Below, in pieces: positions 51,770 to 60,320 of a stretch of DNA of 64,000 nt. Origin of the DNA: Caulobacteraceae bacterium. GTDB taxonomy: Bacteria > Pseudomonadota > Alphaproteobacteria > Caulobacterales > Caulobacteraceae. Positions within the stretch are counted from its first letter, which is position 1; the number at the start of each line of letters is the position of its first letter. The stretch is from positions 1-64,000 of the forward strand of contig CANGCO010000001.1 of the NCBI GenBank assembly GCA_947452365.1. The letters run 5' to 3'. The notes below the pieces were generated by a model that made no database searches, had not been told where the DNA came from, and was given only the letters and a program-made list of their open reading frames with translations. A program made the translations under genes and the position numbers.

Positions 51770-53578
51770 ATGAGCACGACTCCCCTTTCCCATATCCGCA
51801 ACTTTTCCATTGTCGCCCATATCGACCATGGCAAGTCCACCCTATCCGACCGCCTGATTCAGGAAACCGGGGGCCTGACCGCCCGGGAAATGAAGGAACA
51901 GGTCCTCGATTCTATGGATATCGAGCGCGAGCGGGGCATTACCATCAAGGCCCAAACCGTGCGGCTCAATTACCGCGCCGATGATGGTCAAGACTATGTC
52001 TTGAACCTTATGGACACACCGGGCCATGTCGACTTTGCCTATGAGGTGTCGCGCTGTCTTGCGGCCTGCGAGGGCTCGATCCTGGTGGTCGATGCCAGCC
52101 AGGGCGTCGAGGCCCAGACCCTGGCCAATGTCTATCAAGCCATCGATAATAATCACGAGATCGTGCCGGTCCTGAACAAGATCGACCTGCCTGCGGCCGA
52201 GCCCGAGCGTATCCGCGCCCAGATCGAGGATGTGATCGGGATTGATGCGTCGGACGCCGTGCTGTGCTCAGCCAAGAGCGGCATTGGCATTCATGATGTG
52301 CTTGAGGCCGTGGTGAAACGCCTGCCTGCGCCCAAGGGCGACCTGGAAGCGCCGCTCAAGGCCCTGCTGGTCGATGCCTGGTATGACCCCTATCTCGGCG
52401 TGGTCGTGCTGGTGCGGGTTTTTGATGGCAGCATGAAGCGCGGCCAAAAGGTCAAGATGATGCAGACCGGGGCCGTCTATACCCTAGAAAAGCTCGGCGT
52501 CTTCCAGCCCAAGGCTACGGATGTTGAATCGCTAAGCGCTGGCGAGGTCGGCTTTTTCACCGCCTCAATCAAGGAGGTCGCCGATGCTGCCGTCGGAGCC
52601 ACCATTACCGATGATCGCCGTCAAACCACCTCGCCCCTAATTGGCTTTAAAGAAGTGCAGCCGGTTGTGTTCTGCGGCCTGTTTCCCGTCGATGCGGCCG
52701 ATTTTGAGGATCTACGCGCCGCTGTTGGCCGCCTGCGGCTCAATGATGCTAGCTTTACCTTCGAGATGGAAACCTCAGCGGCGCTTGGCTTTGGCTTTCG
52801 CTGCGGGTTCTTAGGGCTGCTGCATCTGGAAATCATCCAGGAGCGCTTGCAGCGCGAGTTCAATCTTGACCTGATCGCCACCGCGCCAAGCGTGATCTAT
52901 AAGATCAGCCTGTTGAATGGTGACGTGGTCGAGCTGCATAATCCCGCCGACATGCCCGACCCGGTCAAGATCGCCTCGATTGCCGAGCCCTGGATCAAGG
53001 CCACCATATTCACGCCAGATGAATATCTCGGCTCGGTGATCAAGCTGTGCCAGGACCGGCGCGGCCAACAGCGTGAACTGTCCTATGTCGGCACCCGCGC
53101 CATGCTGGTCTATGATCTGCCCCTGAACGAGGTGGTGTTCGATTTTTACGACCGGCTAAAATCCATCTCCAAGGGCTATGCTAGCTTTGATTATCAGATC
53201 GAGGATTACCGCACCGGTGATCTGGTCAAGATGTCGATCCTGGTCAATGCTGAGCCGGTGGATGCCCTGTCCATGCTGGTGCACCGTGACCGGGCCGAGC
53301 AGCGTGGCCGCGGCATGTGCGAGAAGATGAAGGACCTGATCCCTCAGCACCTGTTCGTCATCCCGATCCAGGCTGCCATCGGTGGACGCATTATTGCCCG
53401 CGAAACCGTCCGCGCCCTGCGCAAGGACGTGACCGCCAAATGCTATGGCGGCGACCTGTCGCGCAAACGCAAACTGCTCGACAAGCAAAAGGAGGGCAAG
53501 AAAAAGATGCGTCAGTTCGGAAAGGTCGAAATCCCGCAAGAAGCATTTATTGCAGCACTAAAGATGGATGCAGATTAG
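51770..53578 (+). CDS. lepA: Elongation factor 4 (LepA)
   Basis: A 602-residue translational GTPase. G1 is [15 protein letters not shown]2 [15 protein letters not shown]3 MDTPGHVDF and G4 [10 protein letters not shown]. Domains II and III follow, and the LepA-specific C-terminus ends [20 protein letters not shown], then [16 protein letters not shown]. It binds ribosomes and affects initiation or assembly under stress. ATG 51770 has AGAGG upstream; an ATG six codons earlier lacks a site. Convergent with the GH84-like gene. Confidence 0.97.
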   Translation: MSTTPLSHIRNFSIVAHIDHGKSTLSDRLIQETGGLTAREMKEQVLDSMDIERERGITIKAQTVRLNYRADDGQDYVLNLMDTPGHVDFAYEVSRCLAACEGSILVVDASQGVEAQTLANVYQAIDNNHEIVPVLNKIDLPAAEPERIRAQIEDVIGIDASDAVLCSAKSGIGIHDVLEAVVKRLPAPKGDLEAPLKALLVDAWYDPYLGVVVLVRVFDGSMKRGQKVKMMQTGAVYTLEKLGVFQPKATDVESLSAGEVGFFTASIKEVADAAVGATITDDRRQTTSPLIGFKEVQPVVFCGLFPVDAADFEDLRAAVGRLRLNDASFTFEMETSAALGFGFRCGFLGLLHLEIIQERLQREFNLDLIATAPSVIYKISLLNGDVVELHNPADMPDPVKIASIAEPWIKATIFTPDEYLGSVIKLCQDRRGQQRELSYVGTRAMLVYDLPLNEVVFDFYDRLKSISKGYASFDYQIEDYRTGDLVKMSILVNAEPVDALSMLVHRDRAEQRGRGMCEKMKDLIPQHLFVIPIQAAIGGRIIARETVRALRKDVTAKCYGGDLSRKRKLLDKQKEGKKKMRQFGKVEIPQEAFIAALKMDAD

Positions 53579-53585
53579 CCCCTCC

Positions 53586-54665
53586 CTATTGCGCCATAAT
53601 GGCCTCAAGGCTGGTTTGATACTCGCCCGCCAGCCAGGCCAAGATTTCGCGGGCGGCGGGGTGGTCGAGATCGGCATAACGGCCACGTAGGCGGTCCCGG
53701 GCAGCGCTGTCGAGGCGGGACAGGCCGTCTGCGGTCAGGCTGTTAAAGTCCTTGCGCAAGCGGGCGGCCAAGGCTGGATCGACCGTCTGAACAAGAGCAT
53801 GCTCAAACGCCTGGCCATAGCGATAGTCTGGCCCCTTGGCATAGGCCTCGACCAAGGTCAGGGCCGGGATGCAGGACAGAATAGGCTGCAGGGCGGGATT
53901 AATGGCGTGGCCGGTCAGATAGGCGCCATTGGCGGCGGGCCGGCCGGTAAAGGCACCAAGGTGCAGGTGATCGGCCATACGCGGGCTGTCATTGACCGGA
54001 TAATTGTCCCAAAGACAGACCTTGCGCCCCAGTCTTTGGCTAACATCCTTCAGGTGGCCCGGCGATATTTCGCGCGCGCAAACCTCTTCGCCCGTCCAAT
54101 AGATCTGGATTTGTCGGTCCAATAGGCGGCCTAGGTCCTCAAGATAATCGCGCGGCCGGTCACCAAACACCCGGTCAAGCACCGGATCATCAGTGTAATA
54201 ACTAGGACAGACATAGATCTGGGTGGCGCGCGTGTGATCAGCGCAAAAGGCGACAATCTCAGACTGACGCTGGGCAAGATCGGGCAAGTCGCCGCGCATA
54301 TCGTCAAACAATATGGCCAGGTCATCAATATCGACGCCGTTAATCTGGTCTAGCTTGCGCCTTAATTGATCCTTGGCCTCAGGCTCAAAGTCCAGATGCG
54401 CGCCATAGGGGCTAAGCCCGACCCCAAACCGAACCTGGTGATGACGACACTGCCAGGCAAACACGGCCAGGTCCTGGGTATGGCTAACCGGCATATCCTC
54501 GCGCCACTGGCGACGCAGATAGCTATCTGCCTTGGGCGCATAGTGAAAAAAGCTATACCCCGCGGGTGCTAGCCGCTTCAGTACCGCTTCGCGTGCGGCA
54601 AACGACCAAGGCTTGCCATAATAGCCTTCGATGATCCCAAGCGGCGGTATGATCCCCTCAGCCAT
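53586..54665 (-). CDS. GH84-like beta-N-acetylglucosaminidase domain protein
   Basis: A 359-residue protein. GIIEGYYGKPWS at the start is the first barrel strand of the GH84/hyaluronidase-O-GlcNAcase family, YAPKADSYLRRQWRE the next, and DDLAILFDDMRGDLPDL carries the double aspartate (Asp121-Asp122) that catalyses substrate-assisted hydrolysis. Later WDNYPVNDSPRMADHLHLG also fits. No signal peptide, so the enzyme seems cytosolic. ATG 54665 overlaps the end of the upstream cupin gene (ATGGCTGA), implying coupled translation; an earlier start would run further into the cupin gene. Substrate unknown. Confidence 0.87.
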   Translation of the reverse strand: MAEGIIPPLGIIEGYYGKPWSFAAREAVLKRLAPAGYSFFHYAPKADSYLRRQWREDMPVSHTQDLAVFAWQCRHHQVRFGVGLSPYGAHLDFEPEAKDQLRRKLDQINGVDIDDLAILFDDMRGDLPDLAQRQSEIVAFCADHTRATQIYVCPSYYTDDPVLDRVFGDRPRDYLEDLGRLLDRQIQIYWTGEEVCAREISPGHLKDVSQRLGRKVCLWDNYPVNDSPRMADHLHLGAFTGRPAANGAYLTGHAINPALQPILSCIPALTLVEAYAKGPDYRYGQAFEHALVQTVDPALAARLRKDFNSLTADGLSRLDSAARDRLRGRYADLDHPAAREILAWLAGEYQTSLEAIMAQ

Positions 54666-55014
54666 GCGCGGCGGGCTCCGGCAAGCGTATGACATAGGTC
54701 TTGGCCATGTCTTCAATCACGGTCCAAACGCCGTTAAAGCCGGGCTCGATGACAAAACTGTCGCCCGGGCCAAACAAGGTCGGCGCGCCACCGTCGGGGG
54801 TCAAGCTCATGCGGCCAGACAGGATGTGGCAATGCTCCCACTCGTCATAGCTTACGCGCCAAGCCCCGACCGTAGCCATCCATGTGCCACAAAAGGTTAG
54901 GCCATCGCTGCTCTCATAACCGTTCAAAGTCCGGGTCAGGGGGGTTCCTGAGACAATATTGTTCGGCGGCTCGGCAACCACCGTCGGGTCCTCGCCCGCC
55001 AGACGATGCAGCAT
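54658..55014 (-). CDS. Cupin-fold protein (DUF861 / ureidoglycine aminohydrolase-like cupin)
   Basis: A 118-residue single-domain cupin: GTWMATVGAWRVSYDEWEHC, HILSGRMSLTPDGG and FGPGDSFVIEPGFNGVWTVI are the two conserved cupin motifs. The HxE-type metal ligands are partly replaced (EWEHCHILSG). This is the DUF861 type, often fused or adjacent to sugar- or amine-modifying enzymes. ATG 55014 with AGGG upstream is preferred to a TTG six codons earlier. It precedes and overlaps the GH84-like gene, so the two probably act in one pathway. Confidence 0.85.
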   Translation of the reverse strand: MLHRLAGEDPTVVAEPPNNIVSGTPLTRTLNGYESSDGLTFCGTWMATVGAWRVSYDEWEHCHILSGRMSLTPDGGAPTLFGPGDSFVIEPGFNGVWTVIEDMAKTYVIRLPEPAAHG

Positions 55015-55092
55015 GTGACCCTGCCCCCCCAAATTCCCTAGCGCCTTAAAAACACTATCCTAGATACTCGGTCAATCACAGGCAGGCACCCG

Positions 55093-55614
55093 TTAGCATG
55101 GCTGTACCTGGCCCGCATAAGGCGGAAAACCCCCGACAAGCGGCTTGATCAAGACCCGCCGCGTATCGACAGGCCCGGGCAAGGTCACCTTTGCGGGGTC
55201 CACCGCCTCAAACCCAAATTTGGAAAAATAGGCCAGGTCACCGACCAGCAATACCGCATCCTCGCCCGCCTTGGCCGCCGCCTCGCAGGCCGCATGGATC
55301 AAGCGCGCCCCAAGACCAAGACTGCGCTGGGACGCATCGACCGCAAAAGGACCAAGAAACACCAAGCGCGCATCGCCGATTTGGATGGGCCAAAGCCGGA
55401 CGCAACCCACCAATTGCCCATCCTGTTCGGCGACAAATGAAAGGTCCATGATCGGGCGATTGCCTTCGCGCAGGCGCTCCGCCGTCTTGGCAAGGCGCCC
55501 CGGCCCAAATGCGCGCGCCACCAAGGCGTCTATGCCCGCCTGATCGGCTGGTCTTTCAGGCCGCAACTGGGCGGCGGTAGCGGGAAAGCGAACCGCGTCC
55601 GCAAGCTGGATCAT
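55093..55614 (-). CDS. GNAT-family N-acetyltransferase (YhbS-like)
   Basis: A 173-residue GNAT: QLRPERPADQAGIDALVARA at the start, LSFVAEQDGQLVGCVRLWPI, the acetyl-CoA loop SQRSLGLGARLIHAACEAA (Q/RxxGxG/A), and VLLVGDLAYFSKFGFEAVDP. It acetylates an unknown amine or protein N-terminus. ATG 55614 fits the usual family length; the frame stays open to 55755, where an upstream start would add 47 residues that I cannot assign. It is divergent from an MFS gene. Confidence 0.82.
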   Translation of the reverse strand: MIQLADAVRFPATAAQLRPERPADQAGIDALVARAFGPGRLAKTAERLREGNRPIMDLSFVAEQDGQLVGCVRLWPIQIGDARLVFLGPFAVDASQRSLGLGARLIHAACEAAAKAGEDAVLLVGDLAYFSKFGFEAVDPAKVTLPGPVDTRRVLIKPLVGGFPPYAGQVQPC

Positions 55615-55793
55615 ATCTGTCTTGTTTACCGATCCTACGGCGCCGCTAGGTCTGGCGCGATTATTTTCGGCGAGACCAATGGCCCAGACCTCGCCATCAA
55701 TCAAAACAAAACCGCAGGCGAGGCGAAAAAATCTCCCATCACGGGCCGCAGGCATTTGTAACCGGCGCGTGTCCGGTCCATGCTAACGGCCTG

Positions 55794-57065
55794 ATGACCC
55801 ATTCCAATGAACTTGAAAACGCCGCTGCGCCCGCTTCGGACGCTACAGCCGCCTTGATTAGCCAAAAGGCCTTTGTCCTGTTTTGGACAGCCAAATTTGT
55901 CGATGTCCTAGCCGTACAGGTCCAGGCCGTGGCCATTGCCTGGCAGGTCTATGCCCTGGCCCGTCAAAGCGTTGGCATTAGCGAGGCGGCCTTTATTGTC
56001 GGCATGATTGGCCTAGCCCAGTTCGTGGCCTTGCTCAGCCTGACCCTGTTTGCGGGCGAGGCGGCAGATCGGCACGACCGGCGGCTGATCATGATCGCGG
56101 CCCTGGTGGTCGAGATTGCCTGCGCGGGGGGCCTGTTCCTACTGGCGAGAGACGGCCACCCTGCCCTTTGGCCGATCATTGCCATGGCCCTGGTGTTTGG
56201 CGGCGCGCGCGCCTTTTTCTCGCCGGCCAGCGGCGCCATGGGGCCCATGCTGGTGCCAAGAGAACTCCTGCCCAAGGCGATCGCTTGGAACTCGCTGGCC
56301 TGGCAAAGCGCCTCGATCGTGGGGCCAGCCCTTGGCGGCATTTTGTGCGCGTTTTCGGCCGCCACGGCCTATGGCGCAGCCCTAGGCCTCTATGCCTTGG
56401 CCGTGGTCCTGCTTTTATGCATTCGCGCCGATACCCAGCCCAAGGTCCAGCCCGGTTCGCGCAAGGAACTGATCCTTGAGGGCCTATCCTATGTCTGGAC
56501 CAATAAGATCGTGCTGGGCGCGATCTCGCTAGACCTGTTTGCGGTTCTGCTGGGCGGGGCCACCGCCCTCTTGCCCGTCTATGCGCGCGACATCTTGCAT
56601 GTCGGCGCGTCCGGCTTTGGCATTTTGAAAGCCGCCCCGGCCATAGGCGCATCGAGCATGGCCATCCTCTTGGCCTTTGTCACCATTCGCAGGCGCGCAG
56701 GCCTTTATATGTTCAGCGCTGTGGCCGTCTTTGGCCTAGCCACCATCGTGTTTGGCCTTTCAAAGCTGCTTTGGCTGTCGGTAGCGGCGCTGGCCGTACT
56801 GGGCGCGGCGGATATGATCTCGGTCTATGTGCGTCAGACCCTGGTCCAGATCGTCACGCCCGACACCATGCGCGGCCGGGTTTCGGCCGTGTCTGGTCTG
56901 TTTATCGGGGCCTCTAATGAATTGGGCGAGTTTGAGAGTGGGCTTGCGGCCCGCCTTTTGGGGGCGGTTGGAGCAGCCGTATTTGGCGGCATTGGGGCCT
57001 TGGCGGTCACCGGAATCTGGGCAAGCCTGTTCCCAGACTTGCGCAAGGCCGATCGTCTCGCCTAG
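55794..57065 (+). CDS. MFS transporter (MFS_3 / EntS-like)
   Basis: A 423-residue carrier with about 12 hydrophobic segments. After a short polar N-terminus comes FWTAKFVDVLAVQVQAVAIA, the cytoplasmic motif A-like loop GEAADRHDRRLIMIAALVVE, and the second-half SKLLWLSVAALAVLGAADMI with YVRQTLVQIVTPDTMRGRVS, a sequence typical of the MFS_3 group that includes siderophore exporters. Substrate unknown. An SDR gene follows 37 nt downstream. Confidence 0.9.
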   Translation: MTHSNELENAAAPASDATAALISQKAFVLFWTAKFVDVLAVQVQAVAIAWQVYALARQSVGISEAAFIVGMIGLAQFVALLSLTLFAGEAADRHDRRLIMIAALVVEIACAGGLFLLARDGHPALWPIIAMALVFGGARAFFSPASGAMGPMLVPRELLPKAIAWNSLAWQSASIVGPALGGILCAFSAATAYGAALGLYALAVVLLLCIRADTQPKVQPGSRKELILEGLSYVWTNKIVLGAISLDLFAVLLGGATALLPVYARDILHVGASGFGILKAAPAIGASSMAILLAFVTIRRRAGLYMFSAVAVFGLATIVFGLSKLLWLSVAALAVLGAADMISVYVRQTLVQIVTPDTMRGRVSAVSGLFIGASNELGEFESGLAARLLGAVGAAVFGGIGALAVTGIWASLFPDLRKADRLA

Positions 57066-57102
57066 TTAAGGGCAGAACAACAAAAACCTCAGGAGCAGGA
57101 TA

Positions 57103-58020
57103 ATGGGTGTACTTCAGGGCAAGGTGGTCTTGGTAACCGGCGGCGGCCGCGGCATTGGCCGGGAATGTGCGCTGCTCGCGGCCAAGGAAGGGGCCAGCGT
57201 CGTGGTCAATGATCTGGGCGCATCCGTCGGCGGTGGTGACCTAGGCTCTGCTGGCCCTGCCGAAGAGGTTGCCGCTGAGATCCGCGCCATGGGCGGTCAG
57301 GCCGTCTCCAATTCCGATAGCGTCAGCGCCATGAATGGCGTCAAGGCCATGGTCGAACAAGCCATGGACACCTTTGGCGGCCTGCATTCGGTGGTCAATC
57401 CCGCCGGGATCTTGCGCGACGGTATGTTTCACAAGATGCCCGATGAAGACTGGGACGCTGTGATCGAGGTGCATTTGCGCGGTGCTTATAATGTCACCCG
57501 CGCCACGGTCGAGCATTTCCGCAATCAGGGCGAAGGCTCTTATGTCCTGTTCACCTCAACCTCTGGCCTGATCGGCAATATCGGCCAGGCCAATTATGCC
57601 GCCGCTAAGCTAGGCGTTATGGGCCTATCGCGCATCATCGCCATGGAGGGCGCAATCAAGTCAGTGCGCTCCAACATTATCGCGCCCTTTGCCTGGACCC
57701 GCATGATTGCGACCATCCCGGTCAAGGACGAGGCCTCAGCAGCCCGGGTGGAGCGGATGAAGAATGGCATGCGTGCCGATCAGGTGGCGCAATTGGCCGT
57801 CGCCCTGGCCTCACCCGAGGCTCATGCGGTGTCTGGCCAGGTGTTCGCTGTGCGCGGCAATGAGATTGTCCTGTTTGACCAACCCCGCCCCGTCCGGTCC
57901 GTCTCGCGCATAGAGGGCTGGAGCCCGGCAACCATCCTGGAACAGGCCGTCCCATCCATGGCCGCCAGCTTTACCGATCTTGGCGCCACCGCCTCAGTCT
58001 TCCCCTACGATCCGGTTTGA
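57103..58020 (+). CDS. SDR of the (3R)-hydroxyacyl-CoA dehydrogenase type
   Basis: A 305-residue SDR. VLVTGGGRGIGRECALLAAK, VVVNDLGASVGGGDLGSAGP, RDGMFHKMPDEDWDAVIEVH, LRGAYNVTRATVEHF and IGQANYAAAKLGVMGLSRII closely follow the dehydrogenase part of peroxisomal multifunctional enzyme type 2, which oxidises 3-hydroxyacyl-CoA esters. The conserved NNAG motif here reads NPAG (VVNPAGIL), an unusual change of the residue that normally stabilises the central sheet and catalytic relay. The remaining Ser, Tyr and Lys are intact. AGGAG precedes ATG. Confidence 0.88.
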   Translation: MGVLQGKVVLVTGGGRGIGRECALLAAKEGASVVVNDLGASVGGGDLGSAGPAEEVAAEIRAMGGQAVSNSDSVSAMNGVKAMVEQAMDTFGGLHSVVNPAGILRDGMFHKMPDEDWDAVIEVHLRGAYNVTRATVEHFRNQGEGSYVLFTSTSGLIGNIGQANYAAAKLGVMGLSRIIAMEGAIKSVRSNIIAPFAWTRMIATIPVKDEASAARVERMKNGMRADQVAQLAVALASPEAHAVSGQVFAVRGNEIVLFDQPRPVRSVSRIEGWSPATILEQAVPSMAASFTDLGATASVFPYDPV

Positions 58021-58028
58021 TCCAGACC

Positions 58029-58052
58029 GCCTTCCCCTCGACAGGGGAAGGC
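58029..58052. terminator. Bidirectional hairpin between convergent genes
   Basis: GCCTTCCCCT (58029-58038) and AGGGGAAGGC (58043-58052) form a perfect 10-bp stem with loop CGAC, exactly between the convergent SDR and GST genes. It lacks a T-tract on either side, so it is a weak intrinsic terminator or a 3'-end stabilising repeat. Confidence 0.6.
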
Positions 58053-58055
58053 GTC

Positions 58056-58676
58056 CTATACCGCCGCTTCCCATTCGAGAAATTCCGGCGTGCTGAGCAG
58101 GGTCTGGCTGTAAGCAGCCGCAAGCCCGTCATCGCCAAACTCGGCCAGATCAATGCCAAACGTGCGAAACCGCGTCGCGACGGGCGTGTAAAACGCGTCC
58201 GCAATTGACCAGGTGCCAAGCAGGAACGGGCCGGTCACTTGATACTGGCGACGCAATTGCAGCCAAAGACTGACAATCCGGCGAATATCGGCCTGGGCAT
58301 CGGCACTAAGATCCACGGTCCGCTTGGCATCAATCTCCATGGGGCATTCCTTGCGCAAGGCCACAAAGCCCGAATGCATTTCAGCCGCAGCACAGCGCGC
58401 CAAGGCCCTAGCCAGGGGGTCAGCGGGCCATAAGTGCAGGGCCGGAAACCGCTCGGCCAGATATTCGCAAATTGCCAAAGAATCCCAAAGGGTCAGACCA
58501 TTATCCTTCAGCACCGGCACCCGGCCCGACGGCGAGTGCTGGCCAATCGCCTCGCTGGTACCCTCCCAGCGCAGGGGCACAAGGGTCTCGGTAAAGCTCA
58601 CGCCCGCGCGTTTTAAGGCAAGCCAAGGGCGCAATGACCAACTCGACCAATTTTTTGTGCCAATAACGATTTCCAT
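58056..58676 (-). CDS. Glutathione S-transferase
   Basis: A 206-residue GST. The thioredoxin-fold N-terminus is GTKNWSSWSLRPWLALKRAG with the catalytic Ser/Tyr region, SGRVPVLKDNGLTLWDSLAI is the glutathione-binding cis-Pro and DS motif, and the rest is an all-helical C-terminal domain. The pattern TKNxSSWSLRPW is that of maleylacetoacetate isomerase-related bacterial GSTs with unknown substrates. ATG 58676; no signal peptide. Transcribed alone. Confidence 0.92.
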   Translation of the reverse strand: MEIVIGTKNWSSWSLRPWLALKRAGVSFTETLVPLRWEGTSEAIGQHSPSGRVPVLKDNGLTLWDSLAICEYLAERFPALHLWPADPLARALARCAAAEMHSGFVALRKECPMEIDAKRTVDLSADAQADIRRIVSLWLQLRRQYQVTGPFLLGTWSIADAFYTPVATRFRTFGIDLAEFGDDGLAAAYSQTLLSTPEFLEWEAAV

Positions 58677-58764
58677 AAACCGACCCGTTCTTGCTGGTGC
58701 GCCGATACAAACTGCGTCTAGACTGCAATCAATAACAAAAAGACCGACCTAGAGGGAAGCGTTC

Positions 58765-60195
58765 ATGACTGAGGCCACCGCCAAAGGCGACCTGAAAACA
58801 CCATCAAGACCCATTTTTTCAAACACTTATCGCGCTAGTGTCCTGGCCATATTGGTCATGGTTTATACCAGTAACTTTATCGATCGCACGATTATCGGCA
58901 CCCTTGGACAAGCCATTAAAGTCGATCTGAATATTGCGGACTGGCAATTGGGCGTCCTCGGCGGCATGGCCTTTGCCCTACTCTATACCGCGCTTGGCAT
59001 TCCCATTGCGCGATTGGCCGAGAAAAAGAGCCGGGTAAACATCATCACCATCTGTCTGGTGATCTGGTCTGGCTTTACCGCCCTTTGCGGTACGGCAACC
59101 AATTTCCTGCAACTCTTGCTGTTTCGGGTCGGGGTCGGGATTGGTGAGGCGGGCTGTTCGCCGCCTGCCCATTCTTTGATTTCCGACTATTATCCGCCCA
59201 AGCAAAGGGCCTCAGCCCTAGCGGTGTATTCGTTCGGTATTCCGCTTGGCACCATGATTGGCGCGGTCGCCGGCGGCTGGCTGGTTCAGCATATGGGCTG
59301 GCGCATTGCCTTCTTCATTGTTGGCGCGCCGGGCCTGATTATTGCCCTAATCGTCAAGCTGGTGATCAAGGAGCCACCCCGCGGCTATTCCGAAGAAGCC
59401 GGCGGCGTGGCCGAAGCGACCATGCAGGGCGAGGCCCCGTCCTTGATCGCCGTAACCAAGCGCCTGTTTCGAAGCGCCTCCTTTAGGCATATGACGGCCG
59501 GTGTCACTCTGGCCTCGTTTGCCAGCTATGGGTCCGGCTTCTTCGCCCAACCCTATTTCATCCGCAATTTTGATCTCAGCTATACCCAGGTTGGCCTAAT
59601 CTATGGCCTGATTGGCGGGATCTCGACCGGAGCGGGCACACTGATCGGCGGCTTTCTGACCGACTGGGTCGGTAAGCGCGATGGCAAATGGTATGCTCTG
59701 GTTCCGGCCATTGGTCTGGCCATTGCCATGCCGCTCTATCTGGCAGTCTATTCCAATCCAAACTGGACAGTCGCTGCAGCCCTCCTGCTGTTGCCGGGCA
59801 TATTCCATTACACCTATCTGGGCCCCACGTTTGGGGTCATGCATAATCTGGTCGAGCCACGCATGCGGGCCACGGCAACCGCGGTCTTGTTCTTTGTCCT
59901 AAACCTGATTGCGCTAGGCTTTGGCCCTCCGTTTACCGGCTTTGTCATTGACCTGTTTACCCAGCACCTGTTTGCCGCCCATGGCCTTGGCGACTTCTTG
60001 GCCATGTGTCCGGGGGGTAAGGCGGCCGTTGGGGCCAGCCTAGAGCTTGGCGCCGCCTGCAAGAGCGCAGGCGCCGTTGGGACCCGCTATGGCATGCTTG
60101 TAACCATACTGATCTATGCCTGGGCCGCCCTGCACTATCTGCTTGGCTCACGTACCCTGGCCGCGGACCTGAAACGCGCCGCAGCCGGCGAATAA
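58765..60195 (+). CDS. Spinster-type MFS transporter
   Basis: A 476-residue carrier with 12 predicted membrane segments. MVYTSNFIDRTIIGTLGQAI is the first segment with the usual NxxDR motif, GIPIARLAEKKSRVNIITIC the cytoplasmic loop, and GIGEAGCSPPAHSLISDYYP followed by KQRASALAVYSFGIPLGTM the spinster signature. Bacterial members may carry lipids or organic anions; the substrate is unknown. The start follows GAGGGAAG. Divergent from the GST gene with 88 nt between starts, so they may share a control region. Confidence 0.92.
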   Translation: MTEATAKGDLKTPSRPIFSNTYRASVLAILVMVYTSNFIDRTIIGTLGQAIKVDLNIADWQLGVLGGMAFALLYTALGIPIARLAEKKSRVNIITICLVIWSGFTALCGTATNFLQLLLFRVGVGIGEAGCSPPAHSLISDYYPPKQRASALAVYSFGIPLGTMIGAVAGGWLVQHMGWRIAFFIVGAPGLIIALIVKLVIKEPPRGYSEEAGGVAEATMQGEAPSLIAVTKRLFRSASFRHMTAGVTLASFASYGSGFFAQPYFIRNFDLSYTQVGLIYGLIGGISTGAGTLIGGFLTDWVGKRDGKWYALVPAIGLAIAMPLYLAVYSNPNWTVAAALLLLPGIFHYTYLGPTFGVMHNLVEPRMRATATAVLFFVLNLIALGFGPPFTGFVIDLFTQHLFAAHGLGDFLAMCPGGKAAVGASLELGAACKSAGAVGTRYGMLVTILIYAWAALHYLLGSRTLAADLKRAAAGE

Positions 60196-60320
60196 GACCA
60201 AGGGGGCTGTTTTCACGCGATTGATGCCAAACTTGCGATCCAAAGCCTTGACATCAGGGCCATACCGTTCGCATCCAAGCACCCACCGCGCTGAACACAC
60301 CCCCCATCGGACCCTTGATC

